The notes under the pieces are model-generated. The model did no database searches. It was not told where the DNA came from and worked only from the letters and a program-made list of their open reading frames with translations. Position numbers and translations under genes: made by a program. Shown in pieces: positions 53,385 to 63,200 of a stretch of 64,000 bases of DNA; the first letter of the stretch is position 1, and the number at the start of each line of letters is the position of its first letter. Source of the DNA: Symbiodinium kawagutii (lineage: Eukaryota > Sar > Dinophyceae > Suessiales > Symbiodiniaceae); NCBI GenBank assembly GCA_009767595.1, contig VSDK01017271.1, positions 51,868 to 115,867 on the forward strand, in the 5' to 3' direction.

Positions 53385-56300
53385 TATGTATGTGTATCTG
53401 TTCACCAGTACATCTGTATCTGTACTTGCATACATCTGACATCAATGTGCACATGCATTGACATGCAGATATGTTCATTTATGCATGTATACAATCATAC
53501 ACGTATACAGAATTTACATATGATGCTTTTGAGGACAAAATGGGGTAGCATAATGACATAGCAGTGATGCCATGGTAGGTATGGTGCAGCCCAGGATAAC
53601 ACCTGGATCCATCCCTTACCTTCGGTTGGCAGCACACGGATCTTGCAAGGCAGCTGTTGGCGACCCGAAAGTCCCTGTTGACCTTCACCTCCTTATGTTG
53701 GTAGCAATAAAGGAAGTTTCGGGAAACAAAAAACACCATCCATATCAACGTTCAACAGTGTACTTGTTGGGTCAGCTCCTGAAAATTGCCGTGTCCGCAG
53801 CTGACCTAGTTGCAATTATGGAGATGGGAAGCGAATGGAGGTATTTGAGCTGGATACCCCCAGCAAACCCATCGAGAGTATATGAGTTGATCAACCACTC
53901 GGGGAATCATTGCAGGAGTTCGCAAGCAAAATCCCTTCAACCTTCGAACCGCAAGTTCTTTCTGTTGTTGACCGACCGCTTGGTTCATAGTGAAAATGAT
54001 GACGCTTAGCGGTGAATAGTGAAATGAACGAACCAGTAAGGGTATGTTGATGGTTAATGATGATGACTCCTGCCTAATCATGATTAAGCATCATTATCCC
54101 AAGTTCGTATATGGTTAATGCTTGCCGCTCAGTGTTAAATGGTTGACTGGTAAAATGGTGAAATGGTTGATGATGAAGCCCAACTCGCGTGCTGTATGTC
54201 TTCACCACCGTGCTCCAACACCATCGATCTCGTGATCGGAAGCTGAATGAAACAACATGGAGGCCTGTTCGGGGTCGCGCCGCACTGGCACACCTATATT
54301 GCCTGTAAGATTGACCCTGTGCTTCATTCACATTATTCTTGGTCCATTGTAGCCAACATAGCTTGGGGAATGAAGCGATATAGTTCCCCCGAGGGGTCAA
54401 CTTACTATGGTTGCTGATAATTTGTTTGCATTGTTGGCTATCGTTGGCTGTTAATTCATTGTGGGTCAAAAGCTTGAACAACAACTATGATCCAACTATA
54501 ATGTTCAATTAAGATCACGTCTGCCATCTAACCACGTTCAAGCATCTTATACTGTTCTTGCAACCGCTAGTTGTACGCTGCCTTCTTGTTTTGAAGGGTT
54601 GGCTATCTCCTACACTCTTAGTAATTGCCGATTGGATGCTGTTTATTATATCTTATTATTGTCATAACTCATTGGATGTTGCAAGGTTTGAACTGATTGA
54701 AACCAGCAATTTCTACACTGTTTGCAACTCTTTGGTTTGTTTCTTATGGATGGATGCTGGTTCTGGTGCGGATCATGGTGCCTCCCTGGCAGTTGCGACG
54801 GGCAACCCGTTCATCTTCTTCTGATGCATTTGGACCAACGATGAAGCCATCCTGCGGAGCAGATCAACGTAGATCTCCCGTTATATCCTCGTGATTTCTG
54901 TTTTGTGTCCCCGGAGTATGGTGAGTTCTACATCAAGCTGTGGTTGCTTCCCCATCATGATCCAGCTTATTTCATTTGGTTGCCCCATTTGGGGCTGCTT
55001 CCCAATCTACAACAACGCTCTCCAGCATGTTTTGATTCCCCATCAATCCCATTCCAAGCAAAGATTGCTATTGATTGTTGGAATGATCTTCCAATCTTCT
55101 TGTCCAGATGTTGTTGCTACACTTGACTTTGGTTTTGATTATCCATTCGTCAGCAGGCATGCGAACGAGCCAAGATGAACAGATCATGTACCATGCTGAG
55201 TATGTTCACTCACTAATCAACTCTCGACCATGAGTAATCATTATCAGGCATGATTCACTATGGAAAAGCATTCAAAGTTCATATGAGCCACTAACATTGA
55301 CAATAAACATGACTGATGGTTAACTATGACCAACTATCAACAATCATTCACCAGAATAAACGACAATTAATTCATTAACCACTATTGACCATTCCTAACC
55401 ACCCTCATTAAGTATTATTAGGTGGCCATAATTACTTAAGCATCATTGACCACCCTCACTAGCCATTATTAGCCGCTAACATCAATCATTCACAGCCCAG
55501 CTTCGCCTCATCCACTTCCACATCAACTTCTTCCACCGCCTGCCCCGAAGAAACCAGTGCTGCGAAGGCTGGATCACAGGGGATGATGAATACAGGGAGC
55601 TTCTTCATGGAGCTTCTGAGGCCAACATGTGTATCACGATCAAGGATTATGTCAGTCATTACAAGGGTTTTCATTGCGTTGACGCCAATAAAAGAAATGT
55701 GTGCATCTTTCTCGGCCGGCTCAATGCTTCGAAACTGGTCGGCTCAACAAATCTATCAGTGTGATTCCCTACAACATGACCAACCAATGACCAACCATTC
55801 TGTTGTTTGTTGGCTTGGGTGAGTTTTTAACCCCTATCATCTACCAGCCTTGACATGTACAAATGATGCCATTTCTGCGGTTGCTTAGGCCCGTGCCTCG
55901 TCACCTTCTAGAGCTCCTCCCTCGGTGTCCGGAAGATCGGAACCAAACTCGCCATCTTCTTCATCGGCCTTTTGCGACTGAACCTGGGCATGACTGGGCA
56001 CGGCTGGGTTTCAGAGTTGGATCTAACAGGATGAGATGTTGCTGGATTTCCCGGACAGAATCGCCATCAGTTTGGGGTCCTGGAAACCAAGACCTTGATC
56101 AAATGATCCTTAGAACCCTGAGTTGAGGGCACATGCTTCCTAGGACCTCGTCACCACGGCTGTCTGGTTGGGAGTCTTTGGGCAAATGATCCCATGCTTT
56201 GAGTGTATCCACTTGTATGGACCTGAGTGATATCCAAAATTATCACCAATTATTGGATTACACTATCACGTCGAACATTTGAAAGGTAAAACCAATGATA

Positions 56301-58734
56301 ACTGACAATAATCACATCCCCATGCCTGCGCAAAATACCAATTCCACATGCTGGGCAGAATCCTTTAGCTCAAACTCGGCAAAGTAAAATCCTGCAGCCG
56401 CCCCACTATCCTGCGGTTGCATATATAAATCCTTAGAAAGCTGTACGTGTATGTAAGTTTACAAACCCTATGTATAAGTTTGCATTTGTATTCTACATGC
56501 TACCTACCTACCTCCCTACCTACCTACCTCCCTACCTACCTCCCTGCCTACCTACCTACCTACCCATCCACCCAGCATTTCTGGTGGCAAATTTTCCACT
56601 CAGTAGTCGGACACTCCCAGGTGTGGTCCATGTCACAATCGCTCAGCTTTAGCCACTTGGATGACACAGCTATTGATGGTGGTAAACCATCAATCAACAC
56701 TACTAAGCATCAATAAACACTACTCAGCATCCCATCAATCATCACCACTAAGCATCAATAGACACTACTACCTACAAATAACCCCTGGGAAAATATATAG
56801 CAAAAACTCGTCAGCGTAATGATCCAGTTGGCTCGTGCTCGGCTTCGTTGCTCACTGTCTTGGCCTCAGACCATCCCCAGCACTTTCTTGGCCACACTGG
56901 AGGGCACCACGCTGCCTCCCTCCTGCGGGACACAAGGGCGTCTGTCAGGTGTTGGTGAGGTGATCCTGTAGCTGATACTACCTAGTAATGATGGTCATCA
57001 ATGGTCATCCTGTTTGACACTGCCTGGCAATTAATTGTGACCATCACCAATCATGAATGATTCATGGCATCATTCTTTGAAACTTATTGTTTACTGTCGG
57101 ACAGTGGTGAGTGTTGATGGTCGCCACTGGTTGGGAATGGCGAGTGTAAACCTTCAATGATAGTCAATGAAGAGACCTGGTGGATTGAGATGTATGGCTA
57201 GATTTTGAGAAGTTTCATCAAGTTATCACTCTTGGAGGAACCACTGAAGTGAGGATGGACTTCACAGCAGTACAACCAGGGCAAGAACGTGAATCATGGG
57301 ACCAAGTATCACGACGCTGATGTCTTGGGTGTGAATGCATCCCTAATCAGCAAGGAGCATGAGCCAAGATGACCAAACTCCAAAATTGGTTGGTTTCCAG
57401 AAAGTTGAAAAAAGAACATAGCTGTCTGGTCTCACGTTGTCAGCTGTCTGGTCCCAAGTTGATAGCTACATTCCAACACCAAGCAACTAGAGTCGTCAGA
57501 AACCCGATTAGCACACTGTCTGTTGTTTCTCCTGCTGCAACCTTTACAACTTGTTCCTATTCGTTCTAACTGCTACCAATCACGTCAACCTATGTTGAAC
57601 CATGACTAAGCATCCTAATGCTTTGCCATTTGTTGAGCAGCTTGTGAACCGCAATCAACCATGGTTGGCCGTTATGAACCACTGTTCACCACCATCAACC
57701 TTTGCTAACCACTATTCCTGCTACAACCCACACCGAAACAGCCACTTGTCCCCACACAGCTTCAGCTCTGTCCTCTTCCTCATCATCACCTCGTCGCAAT
57801 TTGTTTCGCCTTAGAAGAAGCAATGGTGCAAGAAACGCCTCTCGGGCATGGAAAGATGGTAATTCACTCTATTTGCGCTTAGATTTGTACGTTTATCTAT
57901 GTATACATAGGGGTGCATGTATTTTTTACAGATACACTGAGAGGGAAGAAGAGACATGTATAAATGTACGTGTCCAATTATGTCCATGGGTGCGTTCCGA
58001 TTTATGAGCATGAGTACATGTCAGTGTTCATATGTATGTATATGCGCGTGCAAGCATCAGTACAGTAGATCTGCAGAAAGTATGTATAGTCATTTGTTCT
58101 TGTGTATAATCTGTACGTATGACTGTGCTGTGATGTATATAGTCGTGTTTGTGCCAACGTGTTTTTAAGCCTGCACGCATGGAACCTGAGCATTCACATA
58201 TGAAAGTAAGAACGTATGAGTGCGTGTATCAACCGACGACTACTGTTGGTTGATTAGCGCCTAGGCAACCATCAATGAACCATGAATCTGTAAGTCTCGA
58301 TGTATGATGTCGATACCAGCTGCTTACCATTGGGAGTCGAATGATGGTTTACCAATTGGCAGCAGCTGGTCACATCCACTATGAATATCTATGAATCAGT
58401 TTATCTCGGTAGTGACGCTATAATAGTGGTGTACTCTTGTTAACCACCCTTTTGACTAGTAAATCAGGAATCCTACTTAGCCTCGATTGACCGTTGCCCC
58501 TGGTTGAACGCAAAATCTCAGCCACTTCTAGACGACCTGCTAAAAATGGTTGGATCGACCATTTCTAAACACCATCAACATTAATCAACCATTGTCAGCC
58601 ATTGTCAGCCATTATGAACCATTCAGATTCGTGTTTCTTAACCATTCATTGTTGTCAGCCCTGAAAGCTGCTGGTTTTTTACCACCTTCACGAGGCCCAT
58701 GCGGCGTCCTTCGAATGCCCCGTGTGGCCTCTTC
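25012..58734 (-). CDS. BYSL: Bystin (Enp1 homologue), 40S ribosome biogenesis factor, 23 micro-exons
   Basis: Bystin/Enp1 binds pre-40S particles in the nucleolus and is needed for small-subunit rRNA processing and export. Exons in coding order: 58734-58686 (tentative), 56922-56872, 55983-55924, 55539-55507, 53149-53111, 52115-52077, 51712-51680, 50620-50591, 49229-49164, 47984-47955, 46564-46514, 38412-38379, 36644-36619, 36420-36386, 35220-35191, 33944-33902, 33163-33119, 32438-32382, 30444-30386, 28942-28861, 27569-27538, 26101-26046, 25118-25012. Family blocks, one after another: an acidic N-region (exons 3-4), [20 protein letters not shown] then [115 protein letters not shown] and APEIKREL before the TGA. 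Phases match at every join except before exon 19, where about 10 residues were not found. The start codon lies upstream of 58734 or in exon 1 and is unresolved. Resolved length is about 362 residues; human bystin has 437. Confidence 0.94.
27199..27431. mobile_element. Foldback element, 22-bp inverted repeats about 190 bp apart
   Basis: GATGAAGGAAATCCTGCACC at 27199 is the complement of the segment at 27410-27431 with one mismatch in 22. The interior shows no further pairing or coding. It lies in the bystin intron between exons 21 and 22. Confidence 0.5.
27658..27770 (+). repeat. Two-copy 57-bp tandem repeat
   Basis: Copies beginning GATGGTTCAGAAGGAAATAC (27658) and GATGGTTCAGAAGCAGGTAC (27715) share most positions. 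The plus frame is open through both (NDGSEGNTV, then DGSEAGTV). The length is in frame (57 = 19 codons), but no gene context supports coding. Confidence 0.65.
31006..31212. mobile_element. Foldback element with 15-bp perfect inverted repeats
   Basis: CGGGTTTCCCCACTA at 31006-31020 is exactly inverted at 31198-31212, and pairing continues imperfectly on both sides. The interior contains a GTGAGAAGCTCCTACAGAGG stretch resembling sequence at about 27797, hinting at a dispersed repeat. It is inside the bystin intron that lacks one expected coding segment. Confidence 0.45.
32171..32260 (+). repeat. (ATC)n microsatellite
   Basis: ATC/CAT triplets with a few CAC and CAG interruptions, in the bystin intron after exon 18. 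Confidence 0.9.
35508..35660 (+). repeat. (GGAT)n and (ATGC/ATGT) tetranucleotide tract
   Basis: About 25 GGAT units with GGAC variants are followed by ATGTATGC-type tetramers. ORFs here (WMDG... or SIHP...) are repeat artefacts. Confidence 0.93.
35812..36182 (+). repeat. Degenerate 10-bp array AACTCTTAGC / AACTCTTAAC
   Basis: More than twenty ACTCTTA words are spaced by about 10 bases, with an interruption at 36015-36140 that contains GGGGTCCCAGG and GGGGGACCCC. It is a local satellite unlike the CAACCAT background, inside the bystin intron between exons 14 and 15. Confidence 0.8.
38220..38314. mobile_element. MITE-like inverted-repeat element, copy C
   Basis: The left end GGTGGTTTCTTAAAATAGGG and the right end CATGGCTTGAGAAACCATC are inverted repeats of the same family, with the subterminal GGATGATTTG conserved. 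It sits 65 bases downstream of bystin exon 12. Confidence 0.55.
39234..39475 (+). repeat. (TTTA)n / (TTTG)n long tetranucleotide array
   Basis: About 240 bases of TTTA with a TTTG block near 39275-39305 and occasional TGTA. Hydrophobic ORFs (YLFIYLF) are artefacts. Confidence 0.95.
39609..39733. mobile_element. Foldback element with about 36-bp inverted repeats
   Basis: The left arm from 39609 includes AATAAACCCGTGGTTGATTA. The right arm ending near 39733 carries its complement, TAATCAACCAGGGGTTTATC. Over about 36 positions only a handful differ. The loop of some 50 bases carries a second weak pairing (GGGGGTATCCC with GGTAACCTCCC). No coding sequence. Confidence 0.6.
41337..41390 (-). CDS. 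Possible 18-codon cassette exon inside a bystin intron
   Basis: A GC-rich island sits in the large bystin intron 46513-38413. After CCGCAAG|GCATCGAG it reads [18 protein letters not shown] and stops at a GT donor (CCG|GTGGCT). It is 54 bases long and phase 0 on both sides. Bystin exon 11 ends in phase 0 and exon 12 starts in phase 0, so inclusion would keep the frame. Its acceptor shares 16 identical bases with the acceptor of bystin exon 12. Known bystins have no insertion here, so it may be a nested gene or noise. The plus strand is also open ([20 protein letters not shown]). Confidence 0.3.
42376..42444 (-). CDS. Exon-like island in the bystin intron, unidentified
   Basis: A minus-strand frame reads [18 protein letters not shown] and then DELSA, in sequence richer in GC than its surroundings. 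No clear AG|G acceptor is present. It lies in the same 8.1-kb bystin intron as the islands at 41.4 and 43.4 kb and could mark a nested or decayed gene. Confidence 0.2.
43369..43427 (-). CDS. Exon-like island in the bystin intron, unidentified
   Basis: After TGTCCAG the minus strand reads [19 protein letters not shown] and meets a GT donor (AAG|GTCAGG) in phase 0. Codon use is G/C-ending. The text IYDEIMEK superficially resembles the bystin LADIIMEK block. That block is already supplied by the exon at 52115-52077, so this is not the bystin N-end. Function unknown. Confidence 0.3.
43797..43817 (+). repeat. (TA)n tract
   Basis: Short TATATATATA run. Nothing else seen. Confidence 0.8.
44688..45060 (-). 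mobile_element. Degenerate retrotransposon Pol-like fragment
   Basis: The minus strand encodes [20 protein letters not shown] followed at once by [11 protein letters not shown] and then KKPGKIVSW. From memory, the pattern FDGC-x-YGL followed by KKPWK is common in dinoflagellate Ty1/copia-like polyproteins, just before the protease/RNase-H region. The upstream part ([19 protein letters not shown]) is in another frame, so the copy is frameshifted and inactive. No terminal repeats were seen. The assignment rests on motif memory and would need a database search. Confidence 0.42.
45528..45606 (+). repeat. (GATGAAGAC)n nonamer array
   Basis: About eight copies of GACGATGAA. The plus frame gives Asp/Glu runs and the minus frames give Ser or His/Arg/Leu runs. 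It adjoins the retroelement-like fragment. Confidence 0.85.
45889..45911 (+). repeat. (AT)n tract
   Basis: About 11 AT dinucleotides, next to a GCATTTTCCGGGCC-like word that also occurs beside the TA tract at 43.8 kb in opposite orientation. Confidence 0.8.
47110..47220. mobile_element. MITE-like inverted-repeat element, copy E
   Basis: GGGTGTTTGTCAGAACAGGG at the left pairs with CACTATTCTGAGAAACACCC at the right (about 20 of 24 positions). The interior has CTTCCAATATC, matching the subterminal motif of copy A. It lies in the bystin intron between exons 10 and 11. Confidence 0.55.
53277..53385 (+). repeat. AAAT/GAAT tetranucleotides and (AT)n
   Basis: AAATAGAATC and AATGAATGAATG repeats are followed by ATATATATAT. 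No gene signal. Confidence 0.8.
56503..56568 (+). repeat. (CTAC)n / (CTCC)n tetranucleotide tract
   Basis: CTACCTACCTCC units. The PTYLPTYLP reading frame is an artefact. Confidence 0.9.
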
Positions 58735-60414
58735 CTGGCGATTGAAATCACCACGGATTCAGATCAGCTGAAGTAGCTGAAATTTTTGGCTGAAGTAGCT
58801 GAAATCTATTGTAGAATTAGCTGAAATGGTAAGAATTAGCTGAAATCAATTGTAGCAACTGGACTGGAAAACATCCAGCTGAACTGCTGAACCATCAGAA
58901 ACCATTCAGAACGTGTGGTTTCACTCATGGTATCAACAAAACCCGCACTTGCTCGACGCATCATGCCCCATAGAAGGCCTCTGCGAGATCAATGGAAAAC
59001 CATTGGTATAAGAGTCCAAGATGTAATCCAGGTGCATTTTCAGGCTCCATGTTTCGAAGAACCAGCAAGACATTGGAGATTCATATTGATTTTTGGGTGG
59101 ACAACCCTGGGTGGTATGCAAGACTTGATGAGCATGGTCGCCGCAGTTGCGACGGTGACCAATCAGCGCGGTGAAACTGCGGCCTCCAAGATGTCGTGTG
59201 CCAACGGATTGTGTCTCATGGCCTTCGACACCTGGCACAGTCACCGTGTCGTGGCTCGTACCGTTGCTGCTGTTGCTGTTGGTGGTGCTGCCTATACCGA
59301 CATTGAGGTTGTTGCTGTGCTTTGCCTTTAAATCGGGCAGTTTCGATGTGACAGCTGTGTTGAAATCGGTCCCCTCCTGTTCTGTCACACTGCCACTTCT
59401 GTTCATATCCCTAAAGTCATGATTGAGGATGGTTGATGATCCCGATAGTGATTGAATAGTGATTGATAACGGTGAGCAATGGATCCTGATGGTTGCAAAA
59501 AGGTAGTTACTATTGCAATGATCAATGATGCCCATCATTGCGAGCACGTGCCAAGAGTGAGCTTCATTACTTCTGGTGACTTTCTTGGACACTTTTACCT
59601 CAGCGCACCGAGTCACCCCGCACCTTTGCTCTGGTTTGCTTTGGCATGATGAAGCAGTGACACCAACGGATAGCAATGCACCAAAATTGTGGGGTGTTGT
59701 CTTGCATGTGTGCACACATGGATCACGCCTTGCATGTGTGCGTGTGTCGTAAGCTCCATGTCATGCAGCACTGCCGTTCATCGTGGCATGTTGATGTAGT
59801 GAGCCTCCTTGTGCTGATGAAGCTATGGCCTACTGTTCACAAATCATGTTGCGAGCCAGACAACGTTGCGGCGTCACCACACCGTTGCTTCACTCAATGA
59901 CTACCTGGTGACCCAAGCGAGATGAATTGAATTGAATTGAATTGGCATAGGTCTGAGTGCAAGTACATGCGGTATTCTATATTTCATATTTCAATATCTC
60001 ACGAAATCCAACTTTCAAAAGCTGTCAGTCTAATAATAACAACAAGTTGATCCGCATTACAATAGGTATGCAGATGGATATCAAAATAATAATCAAGTAA
60101 AATGGATGACTTGCTTGGTGTGATACATGAAACTATAGTTTTTTTTGACTACTCAAGCAAACGTCAAATCATATATCTGAGTACACTATCACCAGATGAA
60201 CGAAAAGGATAACGTAATACAGGAATGTAGGGCCAATGTTGGATACTATAACCTGCTTCATGAGTAAGTAAACCTCGCAAACATCTTCCAATCAAGTGGC
60301 CAAACAAAACCCCCTTCTTGTACCACTTCAGGTGTTGTTGCTCTTTTCTTGTTCTTGTGTCTGCTGGTTTCTTATTGCTGTTCTTTTCGTTGTTGTTGTT
60401 GGTGGTGGTGGTGG

Positions 60415-60445
<31 letters not shown>

Positions 60446-60961
60446 ATTGGTGTCGGTGTTGATTTTGGTGCTGGCGGTGGATGTGATTGTGATTCTGTAG
60501 TTGATTTCATGCGGTTGTTGTTAATCGATGTTGTCGCTGTGGCCGGGTGGTTGCAGTTGTTCTTGTTAAACAGGGCACAAGACCTCTTCAGTATGGGCTG
60601 GCATGGGCCAAAATAGCAAAGAAGCTAACCAGTCCAATAGATTCCCATAGCGCAATCTGCATGAAGTGCTACTTCTGGGTTAGAAGTTGGTTTGCGAACC
60701 ATTTGACTCAGAAACCTCTGCCGGAAATCATAGTTGTCCCAGATTGACGAATAGATATAGACAATGATAGAGAGATAGATACAGGATATACGTGTGCTGT
60801 GTATACGTTGTCCGACCACTCTCTAGAAAGATCACTCAAGAGATTCCGCTGCTTGATTGCAGGATCGCATGAAGCCAACCCCTGGCGACAGTGGAACAGC
60901 TTCTGAGACTAGGACTTTCAAGCGCCAGGTTGACTGATATGTCTCATTCTTAATGCTCCCA
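58735..60961. other. Spacer between helicase 3' end and bystin
   Basis: 2.2 kb that should hold the bystin start codon or 5' exon and the helicase 3' end. It contains a GC-richer stretch at 59.1-59.35 kb where a 260-codon minus ORF and a 138-codon plus ORF overlap. Neither shows a recognisable domain. The remainder is low-complexity DNA. Confidence 0.5.
60397..60452 (+). repeat. (GGT)n(GCT)n triplet tract
   Basis: GGTGGTGGT passes into GCTGCTGCT. Gly/Ala and Leu/Val reading frames here are repeat-derived. Confidence 0.9.
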
Positions 60962-61864
60962 CTAGTGTAAATGATGCCATGATCCAAGCCACACACTTGA
61001 GTGCCATGGACGTCGCTGACAGCTCCTTTGTTCTTCGCTGCCATAGGCGTCACGGGCAAAGCTTCGCAGCTTCTGCGCTTCTCGCCGTTCTTCGGCGGTT
61101 TGAAGCCCGGGGCCGCTGCCCAGGCGAATGTCTTGTGCGCCGTAGCTGCCTGCGTTCAGTTGGCAAGTTACGGACGTTTGTTGATTGGTAAGTTTGCTTA
61201 GCAAAGCAACTATGCATGCATATATGTGCATGACTACAGATGTTGATGGGTAAATGCATTCCATAACATATCGTCTATATATATACGTATACATACGTAT
61301 ATATATATATATGTATACATACGTATATATACGAGTGTGTAATGTGTGTATACACGGAATTATGCACATGTGTGCGGCATGTGTGTATATCTGTCGGGAT
61401 GGCTTCACCATCAATGGAGGTATCTTGAAACATGCTCAAAAAGGCCAAAGGATTCTTTGAGAAGACCCATTGCGAGACAAACCTTTGGAGATGAGTTATG
61501 GAGTATTTAATTCCTATCTTTATTGTTGGTGCAACTATTAATTTCCATCCTATATGATAAACTGCAGTCATTTAGGGTACCTACTCTAAGCGTCTCAATT
61601 AGGGCAGACTTACCAACTTGTGGCAAGGCCGCCAAGCAGCTTCATGATAGGAAAGTCAATCGAAGCCAGGTAGTGGCTGAGCTTCCAAGCATAACATTGG
61701 CCACCCAAACAGTGTCTAAGCCACATGTCATGATGTGTGTTGCAACGGCAGTTTCACACGCCCATGATGATTTCCGCAAAGCACTCGTAGTCAGGGAGTT
61801 CGACTAATGGTCCAGAAACATTTAGAACTACAATCAGGACAGCCCGTGACAACAGCAATGAAGA

Positions 61865-61897
<33 letters not shown>

Positions 61898-63200
61898 CGA
61901 CGACGACGACGACCACCACCACAACAACAACAACACTTTCCCCACTTTCCCCTTTGGCTCCATGAAAAGTCGCCCTGCCTCCTGCGGAGCCAAAGCTTTG
62001 CAGCTCCTCGGGAACAGCGCCACCGGCAATGGCCATGCCTCAACGCCGGATCCCCAAGTGGTACCCCATGCCCCAACAGGAAGCAGCGGTGGTGGTTGAT
62101 CATAGATGGTTGATGATGATGGAGATGAAAATTGTGCTGGTGCTCATGGTGGTGGTGATGGTGGTGGTGATGTTGATGGAGAATGAGTAAATGAGTGAAT
62201 GGTGGGCCATGGATGATGGATGATGGATGATAATCATGTTGCGAATGACGGTTATCATTGTCAATGTTGCACCTATGGTTGATAATCTCTTCTTGGTAAA
62301 ATATCCCCCAAGAAGCACCTACGATTGGCTACTCGGATGAAACCTGAAACCTCTTTTGGTTTATGGAAGATTAAACGATGCCTAGTAAACCTACTCATGA
62401 CCGGAGGGTTGCAGAGGTCCTTAGCCACATCCACAAAGACTTGGTTTCCATCCAGTGGAGATGCAATGGTTGGATACGTGCGTTGGGTTTCGGTCCCTAT
62501 CAAAAAAGCGCGCTGGTCTGTATTTCCCCAGAATTCCTTGAGGTTCCAGGGTTCATCTCAGGAAAATATGAACAACTCCTCCAAACAACTCAGAATAGCC
62601 GACTGGTTCCTTTCAACGACTCCCAAAGCTACGCTCGTTCGATATGAATTGCTGGTTGTGAAAGGAATTGTTGGTTGTGAAAGGTCCACGCAAGAAATGG
62701 TCCATGGTGACCGTCACAATAGCAGGGGGTGCGTTCAACCACGGAGACTGTCAGGCCGGCTGACATTCTAATCGTGGGTCCACTGCCACAAATAGCCATC
62801 TAAATCCCATTCAGAAGCCCAACTCTTGATACCAAGAAAGGGAGAAAGTTCGGCCAAGTACCGTTAAAAACGAAGAAATACACAACCGTCGCTAGGTCGG
62901 TCCTCAGCTCCAACCCCAAATCTTAGAAAATCCCAGCACCTCCTTAGAGCTCCAACCCCTCGGGTCCAACCTCCGCAGGTGCTTGCAGCTCCAACCCCCC
63001 AGGTAGCTCCAAGGTACCCAGCAGCCACGGCGGCGGCGGTCCGTTGGCCTCCGCCAGGGGCTTCGCCAGGTCGAAACTCACGTTGCGCTGCGCGCCGTTG
63101 GCGAAGCCCACGCTGACGCCGCGGCGTCCGAAGCGCCCCGTGCGCCCCGTGCGGTGCACGTAGTCGTCGATGCGCCGCGGCAGGTCGTAGTGGATCACAC
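60962..63200 (-). CDS. DEAD-box RNA helicase, DDX3/Ded1 type, C-terminal exons (5' part outside window)
   Basis: ATP-dependent RNA helicase of the DDX3/Ded1 group, which acts on mRNA during translation initiation and RNP remodelling. Only the C-terminal end of RecA domain 2 and the tail are inside the window. Exon 63200-63018 encodes [20 protein letters not shown], where HRTGRTGR is helicase motif VI. It then runs into a segment ending PPPPWLL that matches the DDX3-type post-helicase sequence. Exon 62038-61961 encodes [20 protein letters not shown], joined through a GT donor (GTACCT) and a GAG|GC acceptor, with phase 1 kept. Exon 61149-60962 begins [13 protein letters not shown], typical of the Gly/Ser-rich Ded1 tail. 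It contains a charged stretch ([17 protein letters not shown]) and reaches TAG at 60964. The final stop is less certain because a GA donor could occur after SEEQ. The upstream motifs (Q, I, Ia, II DEAD, III) are beyond base 64000. Confidence 0.92.
61270..61338 (+). repeat. TATACG / TATA alternating tract
   Basis: Two similar blocks (ATATATACGTATACATACGTAT) are separated by TATATATATA and form an imperfect palindrome. It lies in the helicase intron between exons 2 and 3 of the visible part, or just before it. Confidence 0.75.
61862..61938 (+). repeat. (GAC)n, (CAC)n and (AAC)n triplet tract
   Basis: GACGACGAC passes into CACCACAAC and AACAACAAC, immediately downstream of the second helicase exon. 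Confidence 0.9.
62100..62230 (+). repeat. (GGTGAT)n and (GGATGAT)n tract
   Basis: GATGGTGGTG and GGATGATGGATGATGG repeats in the helicase intron between its first and second visible exons. Confidence 0.8.

Noticed and set aside
58933..59715. 260-codon minus ORF, the longest in the window
   Set aside because: No domain, mixed codon use and repeat-derived stretches (TNSNSSNG). A plus ORF of 138 codons overlaps it, so neither is convincing.
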